Below are positions 1 to 7,294 of a stretch of 51,709 nt of DNA, piece after piece (position 1 is the stretch's first letter; each line of letters begins with the position of its first letter). Below the pieces are notes generated by a model. It was given only the letters and a program-made list of their open reading frames with translations. It did no database searches and was not told the origin of the DNA. The stretch is from Alistipes sp. (GTDB lineage: Bacteria > Bacteroidota > Bacteroidia > Bacteroidales > Rikenellaceae), in NCBI GenBank assembly GCA_017631255.1, contig JAGBTP010000024.1:1-51709 (forward strand), read 5' to 3'. Both the position numbers and the translations under genes were made by a program.

Positions 1-1
1 C

Positions 2-127
2 ACCCTCGGTTATGTTGGTCTTAGTATTTTGTCGATGTTCCTTCTCTTCATTCCAATGCTTTGGTTGGTACCGTATTATCTGACCGTTTACGCTAAGTTT
101 TATGAGGAGATTAAGGCAACATATTAG
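2..127 (+). CDS. C-terminal fragment of a membrane protein
   Basis: An open frame enters from the left edge and stops at TAG 125-127. The 41 visible residues are a hydrophobic stretch (GYVGLSILSMFLLF, then PMLWLVPYYLTVYA) ending in a short charged tail (KFYEEIKATY). This is the shape of a last transmembrane helix with a short cytoplasmic tail. A perfect 12-bp hairpin follows 43 nt downstream, as expected at a gene end. The family cannot be named from this fragment. Confidence 0.6.
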   Translation, partial: TLGYVGLSILSMFLLFIPMLWLVPYYLTVYAKFYEEIKATY

Positions 128-169
128 TTGTGTTAAGTGCGGGCATCTTTTGCCTCTTAATCAAATAGA

Positions 170-203
170 CGGATGGGTAGTGCTAAAGGGTACTACCCAT
201 CCG
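170..203 (+). terminator. hairpin downstream of the edge gene
   Basis: Perfect 12-bp inverted repeat, CGGATGGGTAGT (170-181) and ACTACCCATCCG (192-203), with a 10-nt loop, followed by a modest T-rich stretch (CTTATATTAT). It lies between the membrane-protein fragment (+) and the end of rpoN (-), so it may serve both strands. Confidence 0.65.
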
Positions 204-281
204 CTTATATTATGAAGATGTAGCTCCTCTTGCTGCAAAAAAAGTTCCCTTATCAAAGAGCGGATTTGCGAATTTCATCCG

Positions 282-1715
282 CTAAATCTGCTTGCGCATA
301 CGGGCGACGGGGATGTCGAGCATCTCACGATATTTCGCTACGGTGCGGCGGGCGATGCAGTAGCCCTTGGCGTTGAGGATATCCATAAGATTCTCGTCCG
401 TAAGCGGGTGGCGCTTGTCCTCGTTGTCGATGCACTCGGCAAGGATGGTTTTAATCTCGTGGCTCGACACCTCCTCGCCCGAGGTGGTCTGCATACCCTC
501 GGAGAAGAGCGACTTGAGCAGGATGATGCCGAAGTGCGTCTGCACATACTTGCTATTAACCACGCGCGAGATGGTCGACACATCAAGCTCCGTGCGGTCG
601 GCGATATCCTTGAGAATCATAGGCTTGAGCTTGCTCTTGTCGCCATCGAGGAAGTAGTCGCGTTGGAACTCGAGAATGGTCTGCATCGTGCGCATAAGGG
701 TGTCGTGGCGCTGTTTGATAGCCGATATGAACCACTTGGCCGAGTCGATCTTCGACTTGACGAACTGCACCGCCTCCTTATCCTCGGCCTTGACGGTGCC
801 GTCGGGGGCGACCATATCGCGTATCATATCGCGATAGCGGCGTGAGATGCGCACCTCGGGGATGCCCGAAGTGTTGAGGCTCAGACGCATAGTGCCGTCG
901 CTCGTGTCGAGCAGGAAGTCGGGCGTGACATAGGGCGTGGCGTCGATACCCACATCGCTATACAAGTTGCCAGGCTTAGGCGAGAGGCTGCGGATGTGGT
1001 CGATGGCGTCGCGGAACTCATCCTCGCCAACACCGAGGCGCGCGATAAGGCGCTCGTAGTGCTTCTTGACGAAGGCCTCGAAGTGGTGGTTTATGATTTT
1101 GTGTGCCAGACGCTTAGCGTCGCTGTCGAGGTTCTGGCGCTGCATCTGGAGCGTGAGGCACTCCTGCAGCGTGCGGGCACCGATACCCGCGGGCTCGAGC
1201 TCCTGCACGATGCCAAGCACGCGCTCGATATCCTCGGCGCTAACATCCATACCTCGCGTGAAGGCGAGGTCGTCGCTCAGGGAGTTGATGTCGCGACGCA
1301 GGTAGCCGTCGTCGTCGATGCTGCCCACGATATATGCTGCTACCACCATATCCTCCTCGCTGAGCGAGCGGAAGCGTAGCTGCTCGATGAGCGACTCACC
1401 GAGTGAGTGGCCCTCGGTGATGTAGACGGGGCGCTGCTTGTCGTCCTTCGAGAAGTTGTTGACGCGTGCCTTGTAGGAGGGTGTGTCCTCCTCCTTGCCG
1501 AGGTACTCCTCTACTGATATGCGTTCGGGCAGCTCGTCGTTCTCGCTTGATGAGCTGTTTTCGGCATCCTCCTCCAACACGATATTCTCCTCGATCTCAC
1601 GCTTGATGCGCTCCTCGAGCTGCATCGTGGGGAGTTCCAGGAGTTTAATCATCTGTATCTGCTGCGGCGATATTTTGGTTTGCAGCGATATGGTTTGTTG
1701 AAGTCTGTTTGCCAT
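282..1715 (-). CDS. rpoN: RNA polymerase sigma-54 factor RpoN
   Basis: Sigma-54 directs RNA polymerase to -24/-12 promoters and needs AAA+ enhancer-binding activators to open them. The 477-residue protein has the family layout. Region I at the N-terminus is Gln/Leu-rich (QQTISLQTKISPQQIQMIKL) and makes activator contact. An acidic region II follows (residues ~40-80, EENIVLEEDAENSSSSENDE). Next come the core-binding domain and the C-terminal DNA-binding part with an RpoN box (ARRTVAKYREML). Length is normal. It lies 73 nt downstream of asnS on the same strand, but a hairpin with a T-rich tail separates them, so rpoN may have partly independent expression. No cognate enhancer-binding activator is seen in this window. 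Confidence 0.97.
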   Translation of the reverse strand: MANRLQQTISLQTKISPQQIQMIKLLELPTMQLEERIKREIEENIVLEEDAENSSSSENDELPERISVEEYLGKEEDTPSYKARVNNFSKDDKQRPVYITEGHSLGESLIEQLRFRSLSEEDMVVAAYIVGSIDDDGYLRRDINSLSDDLAFTRGMDVSAEDIERVLGIVQELEPAGIGARTLQECLTLQMQRQNLDSDAKRLAHKIINHHFEAFVKKHYERLIARLGVGEDEFRDAIDHIRSLSPKPGNLYSDVGIDATPYVTPDFLLDTSDGTMRLSLNTSGIPEVRISRRYRDMIRDMVAPDGTVKAEDKEAVQFVKSKIDSAKWFISAIKQRHDTLMRTMQTILEFQRDYFLDGDKSKLKPMILKDIADRTELDVSTISRVVNSKYVQTHFGIILLKSLFSEGMQTTSGEEVSSHEIKTILAECIDNEDKRHPLTDENLMDILNAKGYCIARRTVAKYREMLDIPVARMRKQI

Positions 1716-1748
1716 AAGTCTACCAATGTATAATATTAAAACAATAAA

Positions 1749-1769
1749 CGGTCGGCCAGAGGTCGACCG
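1749..1769 (-). terminator. hairpin between asnS and rpoN
   Basis: CGGTCG (1749-1754) pairs with CGACCG (1764-1769). On the minus strand the stem is followed by a T-rich run (TTTATTGTTTTAATATTA) just before the rpoN start. This is a plausible intrinsic terminator of asnS, possibly leaky. Confidence 0.5.
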
Positions 1770-1788
1770 CTTATTAGGCGTTTACGGC

Positions 1789-3177
1789 TTAGAACTCAGC
1801 GTTCTTTGGTGTACGAGGGAATGGAATCACATCGCGGATGTTAGCCATACCTGTAACGAAGAGCAACAAGCGCTCGAAGCCCAAGCCGAAGCCAGAGTGT
1901 GGCGCTGAACCCCAACGACGAGTGTCGAGGTACCACCAAAGCTCCTTGCGGCTCATACCTAACTCATCAACTCTTGCACAAAGCTTGCCAAAGTCGGCCT
2001 CACGCTCCGAACCACCGATGATTTCGCCAATCTGTGGGAACAATACATCCATAGCGCGTACGGTCTTGCCGTCCTCGTTCTGCTTCATATAGAAGGCCTT
2101 AATCTCCTTAGGGTAGTTGATAAGGATCACAGGGCGCTTGAAGTGCTCCTCAACGAGGTAGCGCTCGTGCTCCGACTGAAGGTCGCAACCCCAATCGCAA
2201 GGGAACTCGAACTTCTTGCCTGAGTTCTTCAAAATCTCGATACCGTCGGTATAGTTGAGGCGTACGAAGTCGTTGTCGAGGACGAACTGAAGGCGCTCCA
2301 AGAGGCCCTTGTCCCACATCTGGTTCATAAACTCAAGATCCTCGCGACAGTTCTCAAGCGCATAGCGGATGAGGTACTTGAGGAAGTCCTCCGCCAAGTC
2401 CATATCGTCCTGAAGCTCGTAGAAGGCCATCTCAGGCTCGATCATCCAGAACTCCGCCAAGTGGCGAGGTGTGTTAGAGTTCTCTGCACGGAAGGTAGGA
2501 CCAAAGGTGTAGATCTGACCGAGTGCCAAGGCACCAAGCTCACCCTCGAGCTGACCCGATACGGTGAGGCTGCAAGGCTTGCCGAAGAAGTCCTGTGAGT
2601 AGTCTACGGCGCCCTCCTCGGTGCGTGGTGGGTTGCTCATATCGAGGGTCGATACATTGAACATAGCACCTGCACCCTCGCAGTCCGATGCGGTGATGAG
2701 TGGAGTGTGGAGGTAGTAGAAGCCCTTGTCGTTGAAGTACTTGTGGATGGCATAGGCCATAGCGTGACGGATGCGGAGCACAGCACCGAAGGTGTTGGTA
2801 CGAGGACGAAGGTAGGCGATGTCGCGCAAGAACTCGAGCGAGTGTCCCTTCTTCTGAAGTGGGTATGTCTCAGGGTCGGCAGTGCCGTAGATCTCAATGC
2901 TGTCGGCCTGAACCTCTACGCCCTGGCCAGCGCCAAGTGATGCCACGAGCTTACCATCAACGCGAAGGCACGCGCCGGTGGTGATGCTCTTGAGCTGTGC
3001 CTCGTCGAACTTCGCAAGGTCTACAACGATCTGGATGTTACCCACACACGAGCCGTCGTTAAGAGCGATGAAGGCTACATTCTTGTTGCCTCGCTTTGTT
3101 CTTACCCAGCCCTTTACGGTGATCTCTCTGCCGTCGCCCTCGAGCTTGAGGATCTCGGCAATTCTAATAAGTCTCAT
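1789..3177 (-). CDS. asnS: asparaginyl-tRNA synthetase
   Basis: Charges tRNA-Asn with asparagine (class IIb aminoacyl-tRNA synthetase, cytoplasm). The protein of 462 residues has an N-terminal OB-fold anticodon-binding domain (about 15-110, [20 protein letters not shown]). The class II catalytic core carries motif 2 ([20 protein letters not shown]), and motif 3 near the C-terminus reads [10 protein letters not shown]. The TFRAENSNT signature distinguishes AsnRS from AspRS. Length is full and no break is visible. It starts at ATG 3177. A TAATTTTG -7 element (3242-3249, minus) lies about 65 nt upstream, and rpoN follows downstream. Confidence 0.98.
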   Translation of the reverse strand: MRLIRIAEILKLEGDGREITVKGWVRTKRGNKNVAFIALNDGSCVGNIQIVVDLAKFDEAQLKSITTGACLRVDGKLVASLGAGQGVEVQADSIEIYGTADPETYPLQKKGHSLEFLRDIAYLRPRTNTFGAVLRIRHAMAYAIHKYFNDKGFYYLHTPLITASDCEGAGAMFNVSTLDMSNPPRTEEGAVDYSQDFFGKPCSLTVSGQLEGELGALALGQIYTFGPTFRAENSNTPRHLAEFWMIEPEMAFYELQDDMDLAEDFLKYLIRYALENCREDLEFMNQMWDKGLLERLQFVLDNDFVRLNYTDGIEILKNSGKKFEFPCDWGCDLQSEHERYLVEEHFKRPVILINYPKEIKAFYMKQNEDGKTVRAMDVLFPQIGEIIGGSEREADFGKLCARVDELGMSRKELWWYLDTRRWGSAPHSGFGLGFERLLLFVTGMANIRDVIPFPRTPKNAEF

Positions 3178-3241
3178 AAGTTGCTATATTGTTTATCTAT
3201 TATTTGCTCTTGGTCGTTTGGCATAACGCCATAGTAGGTCA

Positions 3242-3249
3242 CAAAATTA
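3242..3249 (-). promoter_or_regulatory. -7 element for asnS
   Basis: The minus strand reads TAATTTTG, matching TAnnTTTG. No clear -33 element was found at the expected distance. It lies in the divergent region between asnS (-) and the GH2-like gene (+). Confidence 0.4.
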
Positions 3250-3290
3250 CTAAATTTTTTATAATCGGGCGGTAAATTCCCACTTTTTTA

Positions 3291-3298
3291 TACCTTTG
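3291..3298 (+). promoter_or_regulatory. -7 element for the GH2-like gene
   Basis: TACCTTTG matches TAnnTTTG, 25 nt before ATG 3324. No good -33 TTG is visible, so this is a partial promoter call. Confidence 0.45.
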
Positions 3299-3323
3299 TG
3301 TGCATATTTAGAGTTAATAGAGT

Positions 3324-4652
3324 ATGAGAACGATATATTTACTCCTGTTATCGGCGGTGCTATGCTCGCTCGCTGAGGTGTCGGCGCAGGCGCAGGCACG
3401 CGTCGCACGCTCCGAATTTATATGCTACGACAAGCGTGAGGATGCCAAGCGTGACCTCCGCACGGGCATAGATAAGCACATCGTCGTAGACCCACAGCTA
3501 AGCTTCGAGGCTGAGGAGGGTGCCGTGCGTGCCGTCTATGAGCAGAGCATCGAGGTGCCAGCCTCGTGGAACGACTACAACGCCTACCTCCATATGGAGA
3601 GCGTCGGGGGCGACTACACCCTCTTTATCAACGGCAAGCAGATAAGTGCACCCGTAGATAGGTTCACGCCTACGGAGTTCTTCATATCGCCATACCTGGA
3701 GCAGGGCGAGAATAGACTTGCGGTGGTCGTTGTCGACGAGCCCTATATGGGTGAGGTGGCTGAAGATATAACCGAGGTGCAGCGACAGAGGTTTACGAAT
3801 TGCTACATCTTTGCGCAGCGCAAGCTCGGCATCTACGACTTTCGTGTGCGCCTCGTGCCTGACTCGCTCGACCGCTTCGCGCAGCTGAGGCTCGATGTGG
3901 TGGTGGATAACGCCTTCTCGACAGACGAGACCATAGAGGTGGGATATGATATTTATGCTCCCGACGGCAAGCTGATGGATTACAGCGTCAACGGCCTGCC
4001 GATGGTGGGATATTCACGCGATACGCTGAGCTTTACACCGTGGATTTACCACTCGAATCCTAACCGCTGGACGCCGCAAAACCCTAAGCTATACGATCTT
4101 ATGCTATACATCAAGCGTAGTGGCATCCTCTGGGAGTATATACCGCTCAAGGTGGGCTTTGGCGACTACGGCTATACCGACGAGGGTGATATCACGGCAT
4201 TTGATAAGTCGCTAACGCTCAACAAGTCGCGTTATAATGCGGCGGCGGACAGGGCGACAACCGAGAAGGAGATTAAGGCGCTCAAGGCCAAGGGCATCAA
4301 CTGCCTCACGCCCGACTATCCGCAGCCTCGCTGGTACTACGATATTTGCGACAAGGTGGGCATCTATGTCATCGACTGCGCTGCCATATCGTCACCCTCG
4401 CGTGGCGATGACCGTGCTGTGGGTGGCACGCCAGCAAATGCGCCCTGGCTCCTGGATGACTACCTGAGACGCGTGGAGACGATGTATCGTCGTGCGCAGA
4501 ACCATATCTGCATCATCGCCTTCCGCCTTGCGGGCGACAGCTCGGGCAATGGCTACAACCTATACAAGGCATACGAGCTGCTAAAGAGCTACGACGACCC
4601 TCGCCCTATCATCTACGAAGGTGCTGATGGCGAGTGGAATAGCGACTTGTAG
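3324..4652 (+). CDS. truncated GH2-like secreted protein, probable pseudoenzyme
   Basis: A 442-residue protein with an N-terminal signal peptide (residues 1-21, ending VSAQA). Residues ~60-180 resemble the sugar-binding jelly roll of family 2 glycoside hydrolases. Residues ~185-280 resemble the immunoglobulin-like domain (NPNRWTPQNPKLYDLMLYIK). The rest matches only the first part of the TIM barrel. Segments align by eye with beta-galactosidase motifs but key residues have changed. The usual SHYP is TPDYPQP, VIDEANIE is VIDCAAIS, and the acid/base GNE-x-GxG is GDSSGNG (405-410), placing Ser406 where Glu is expected. The chain stops at YEGADGEWNSDL, before the nucleophile Glu region. The frame is open and a strong terminator follows. 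Probably a non-catalytic carbohydrate-binding or regulatory relative; function unknown. Confidence 0.75.
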   Translation: MRTIYLLLLSAVLCSLAEVSAQAQARVARSEFICYDKREDAKRDLRTGIDKHIVVDPQLSFEAEEGAVRAVYEQSIEVPASWNDYNAYLHMESVGGDYTLFINGKQISAPVDRFTPTEFFISPYLEQGENRLAVVVVDEPYMGEVAEDITEVQRQRFTNCYIFAQRKLGIYDFRVRLVPDSLDRFAQLRLDVVVDNAFSTDETIEVGYDIYAPDGKLMDYSVNGLPMVGYSRDTLSFTPWIYHSNPNRWTPQNPKLYDLMLYIKRSGILWEYIPLKVGFGDYGYTDEGDITAFDKSLTLNKSRYNAAADRATTEKEIKALKAKGINCLTPDYPQPRWYYDICDKVGIYVIDCAAISSPSRGDDRAVGGTPANAPWLLDDYLRRVETMYRRAQNHICIIAFRLAGDSSGNGYNLYKAYELLKSYDDPRPIIYEGADGEWNSDL

Positions 4653-4698
4653 GGGTGGAAATGTGAAGCTCGGTGCGAGCGCTAAGTATATAAATGAT

Positions 4699-4730
4699 AA
4701 GGGCTATCCTGCGTGGTGCGGATAGCCCTT
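4699..4730 (+). terminator. terminator of the GH2-like gene
   Basis: Perfect 11-bp stem AAGGGCTATCC (4699-4709) / GGATAGCCCTT (4720-4730) with a 10-nt loop, followed by a GT-rich tail (GTTGTGTGT). Confidence 0.75.
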
Positions 4731-4750
4731 GTTGTGTGTAGGCGTGCGCT

Positions 4751-4810
4751 GTCGCGTGCCTTGTTGCGTGCCTTGTTGCGTGCCTTGTTGCGTGCCTTGT
4801 CGCGTGCCTC
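4751..4810. repeat. 12-nt tandem repeat, five units
   Basis: Five adjacent units of GTTGCGTGCCTT (4751-4762, 4763-4774, 4775-4786, 4787-4798, 4799-4810). The middle three are identical and the outer two have single changes (GTC for GTT, CTC for CTT). The array ends 9 nt past the rlmH stop codon, so it lies in the 3' region of rlmH on the minus strand. No coding role is evident. Confidence 0.85.
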
Positions 4811-4819
4811 GTTGTTGCG

Positions 4820-5293
4820 CTACTCGTGGTGGTAGGGTTCGTTCTTGAGGATGGTGAAGGCACGGTAGAGCTGTTCGGTGAAGATGGCCCTGACGAGCTG
4901 GTGCGAGTAGGTCATACGCGAAAGAGAGAGCTTGCTATTTGCCCTGCCGTAGACCGCATCTGAGAAGCCATAGGGGCCACCGATGACAAAGACAAGGCGC
5001 TTGACACCCGACGACATACGACGCTGCAACTGCTCGGCAAACTCTATCGAACGCAGCTCGGCACCGTGCTCGTCGAGGAGCATAAGGTGGTCCGAGTCGC
5101 TCACAAGGCGCAGTATGGCCTCGCCCTCGAGGCGCTTCTGCTCGGCCTCGGACATCTTCTTGGTGTTGCGCACATCGGCAATGGTGGTGATGGCAAAGCG
5201 CACATAGTGGTTCAGGCGCTTGGTGTACATCGCAACCAGCGCCTCGACCTCCTTCATATCGGTCTTGCCAACAACAATCAGCTCTATATTCAT
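4820..5293 (-). CDS. rlmH: 23S rRNA (pseudouridine-1915-N3)-methyltransferase RlmH
   Basis: SPOUT-class methyltransferase that methylates pseudouridine 1915 in helix 69 of 23S rRNA on assembled ribosomes. Of its 157 residues, the start MNIELIVVGKT, the LLDEHG segment, the FVIGGPYGFS loop and the C-terminal MTYSHQLVRAIFTEQLYRA with ILKNEPYHH are the family signature and the SAM-binding trefoil knot. Length is full. It lies 57 nt downstream of a SUI1-family gene on the same strand, so the two may form a small translation-related transcription unit. A 12-nt tandem repeat follows its stop. Confidence 0.97.
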   Translation of the reverse strand: MNIELIVVGKTDMKEVEALVAMYTKRLNHYVRFAITTIADVRNTKKMSEAEQKRLEGEAILRLVSDSDHLMLLDEHGAELRSIEFAEQLQRRMSSGVKRLVFVIGGPYGFSDAVYGRANSKLSLSRMTYSHQLVRAIFTEQLYRAFTILKNEPYHHE

Positions 5294-5350
5294 CTGTGGT
5301 ATAGGTATTTTTATTTAGGGCCTCGGGTGTTCGGCTAAGTAGGTTGTGTG

Positions 5351-5692
5351 CTAACCGCCGGCCTTCTTACATTTGTAACCCGCCTTTACGAGCAACTCGA
5401 CGACACGGTCGCGGTGGTCGCCCTGGATGATAATCTCGCCATCCTTGGCCGTACCGCCTACGCCGCAACTCTTCTTGAGCTCCTTGCCCAGCGCCGCAAG
5501 GTCGTCGCTGCTGCCTACGAAGCCACGCACGACGGTGGCAACACGACCACCCTTGAGGCGGTCAAGCCATATCTTGAGGTTCTGCTGCTGGGGTGCGAGG
5601 GTGGTCTCCTCGGCCTCGGCTGTGGTCTCGTATCTAAAGTCGGGGTTGGTCGAAAAGACAACCCCAAGACGCTCCTTCCAATCGTTGGACAT
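5351..5692 (-). CDS. SUI1/YciH-family translation factor
   Basis: A 113-residue protein with a variable N-terminal third and a C-terminal SUI1/eIF1-like domain (about residues 38-110). Characteristic pieces are LKGGRVATVVRGF, LGKELKKSCGVGGTAKDGEI and IQGDHRDRVVELL. Bacterial YciH-type proteins bind the ribosome and are thought to affect initiation fidelity. The Gly-rich CGVGGTAK loop is intact. A TAACTTTG -7 element lies 65 nt upstream on the minus strand. rlmH follows after 57 nt. Confidence 0.93.
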   Translation of the reverse strand: MSNDWKERLGVVFSTNPDFRYETTAEAEETTLAPQQQNLKIWLDRLKGGRVATVVRGFVGSSDDLAALGKELKKSCGVGGTAKDGEIIIQGDHRDRVVELLVKAGYKCKKAGG

Positions 5693-5756
5693 ATCTCGAG
5701 TGGTTTAGTGGGTAACTATTTGCGGGCGAAACGAATCTTTTGCCCGCTGTCAGCTA

Positions 5757-5764
5757 CAAAGTTA
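5757..5764 (-). promoter_or_regulatory. -7 element for the SUI1 gene
   Basis: The minus strand reads TAACTTTG. A second, plus-strand box (TAACTTTA, 5777-5784) lies only 12 nt away and points at the DUF4435 gene, giving a tight divergent pair. Neither has a clear -33 element. Confidence 0.4.
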
Positions 5765-5776
5765 AGAAAATTTTTG

Positions 5777-5784
5777 TAACTTTA
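5777..5784 (+). promoter_or_regulatory. -7 element for the DUF4435 gene
   Basis: TAACTTTA is one base off TAnnTTTG and lies 5 nt before ATG 5789. If real, the mRNA would be nearly leaderless, or the true start lies slightly downstream. Confidence 0.3.
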
Positions 5785-5788
5785 CGAT

Positions 5789-6859
5789 ATGAAACCTAAG
5801 AAACGCTTTCACCGCCGACGCGATCTTACGGCATACAGCCCGACGCGATTGCCCGACATCCTCCCGCCAGAGGACGACCGTCACCTCGTGCGCGTATTCG
5901 TCGAGGGGTATGAGGATGTGGCATTCTGGCGTGGTATCTTCGACCATTTTCGCAACCCCTACCTGCGTTTCGAGATATCGGTGCCAAATCGCGACGACCT
6001 GCCAAAGGGTAAGAAGGTGCTTATGTCGATGATAGGTAAGACGCAGAAGGAGAGTGTGTTGCTGTGCGTCGATTCCGACTTCGACTACCTCTTCGATGGC
6101 GCTACGGAGCAGTCACGCGAGATACTCGAGGCGGAGAATATGTTTCATACCTATACCTACGCAACCGAGAACTACCTATGCTATGCGCCGTCGCTACACA
6201 ATGTCTGCGTCAAGGCGACGAAGAACGACACGCGCATCTTCGACTTCGTGCGTTTTATGGCCTCGTATTCGAGGATTATCTACCCGCTATTTTTGTGGTA
6301 TGTGCACTCGGCGCAGATGTCCAGCGAGCATATCTTCACGCTTGCCGAATTTCGTGCCTCGGTGCGCCTAAACTATGTCGATATTCGCCATAATGGCGAG
6401 GGTACGCTGGCGTGGCTGGAGCGTAATGTGGTGCGCAGATGTGAGGCACTGGAGCGCGATAATGGCGCTATAAAAGAGGATGTTAGCGCATTGGCGGGGA
6501 AACTTGCAAAGCGAGGCGTGGAGGCGGAGAACTGCTACCTCTTTATGCACGGCCACACGCTGATGGATAATGTTATGATGCCTCTTCTTTCGGCCGTGTG
6601 CGATAAGCTCAGGCAGCTATCCGTAGCCAAGATTCACAACTCGAAGGTCGAGGGTGTGGCGCTGAAAAACGAGTTGCAGAACTATACCAACACGCTGCGC
6701 TCGATACGCGATGTGCTGCTCGACAACGAGAACTACACCTCTTGCCCGCTATACAAGCGCCTGCGTGACGACATTCAGACCTATCTCGATGTGATGATTG
6801 GCCGCATCAAGGAGGAGCGCCCTCAGCCCGTAGTACTCAGGCATAACTTCGAACCATAG
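5789..6859 (+). CDS. DUF4435-family TOPRIM-like protein
   Basis: A 356-residue cytoplasmic protein resembling DUF4435, a family with a TOPRIM-like core found alone or beside AAA ATPases. The first TOPRIM-like motif is FVEGYEDVAFWR (Glu39, Asp43). The second is LLCVDSDFDYL (Asp95, Asp97, Asp99), which would bind metal. The segment TYATENYLC is also typical. The basic N-terminus (KPKKRFHRRR) suggests nucleic-acid contact. No partner ATPase lies next to it: its neighbours are SUI1 (divergent) and an AraC regulator. Function is unknown; a nuclease-like or nucleotide-handling role is inferred only from the fold. Three 33-34-nt tandem repeats start just after its stop. Confidence 0.8.
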   Translation: MKPKKRFHRRRDLTAYSPTRLPDILPPEDDRHLVRVFVEGYEDVAFWRGIFDHFRNPYLRFEISVPNRDDLPKGKKVLMSMIGKTQKESVLLCVDSDFDYLFDGATEQSREILEAENMFHTYTYATENYLCYAPSLHNVCVKATKNDTRIFDFVRFMASYSRIIYPLFLWYVHSAQMSSEHIFTLAEFRASVRLNYVDIRHNGEGTLAWLERNVVRRCEALERDNGAIKEDVSALAGKLAKRGVEAENCYLFMHGHTLMDNVMMPLLSAVCDKLRQLSVAKIHNSKVEGVALKNELQNYTNTLRSIRDVLLDNENYTSCPLYKRLRDDIQTYLDVMIGRIKEERPQPVVLRHNFEP

Positions 6860-6870
6860 CCCACCTACAG

Positions 6871-6996
6871 TCGTCGGAGTGGCGGCAGGTTGTGGTAAAA
6901 TCGTGCGTCGGCGTGGCGGAAATCGTGGTAAAATCGTGCGGCGGCGTGGCGGAAGGTTGTGGTAAAATCGTGCGGCGGCGTGGCGGCAAGTCGTGG
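6871..6996. repeat. 33-34-nt tandem repeat, three full copies plus a partial
   Basis: Each unit begins with a form of TGTGGTAAAATCGTGCG and continues GGCGTGGCGG. Full units start at 6891, 6924 and 6958. A partial copy (GGAGTGGCGGCAGG) precedes them at about 6876. Units differ by a few bases and by one nucleotide in length. The array starts within 15 nt of the DUF4435 stop and is non-coding. There are no unique spacers, so it is not CRISPR. Confidence 0.8.
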
Positions 6997-7136
6997 GTTG
7001 GTAGCGAGTTGTAGGCATCGTCTTATGTTATAATAGTGTCTCTTCTGTGGCAATTCCGAGTCGAAGGCGCTGCATCGAATAATGGAAAATCAGTCCAAAA
7101 ACATCTAAGGAAATATCCAAACAGCCGAGTTATTGC

Positions 7137-7159
7137 GTCTTTTTCGGGCCGAAAAAGAC
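7137..7159. promoter_or_regulatory. long perfect inverted repeat upstream of the AraC gene
   Basis: GTCTTTTTCGG (7137-7147) and CCGAAAAAGAC (7149-7159) form an almost uninterrupted palindrome around one central base. It lies 50 nt upstream of the AraC-gene promoter and about 280 nt past the DUF4435 stop. It could be an operator, or a bidirectional terminator since it has T and A runs in its arms. The sequence alone does not decide. Confidence 0.5.
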
Positions 7160-7209
7160 CTCAAAACAATAATTTTTACACACTTTATTAATATTTTTGC
7201 CCGAAAAAC

Positions 7210-7239
7210 TTGGACATTCAATTATTATGCGTATCTTTG
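7210..7239 (+). promoter_or_regulatory. promoter of the AraC-family gene
   Basis: TTG (7210-7212), 19 nt, TATCTTTG (7232-7239): a complete Bacteroidetes promoter. It leaves a leader of about 50 nt before ATG 7295. Confidence 0.75.
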
Positions 7240-7294
7240 TAAGACGAAATATATGTAAAAAATAGAGATATATTAACCTAAAAATTCGAGATAT

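Noticed and set aside
6871-6996. Possible CRISPR array
   Set aside because: Units are adjacent without unique spacers, only about three copies occur and there are no cas genes.
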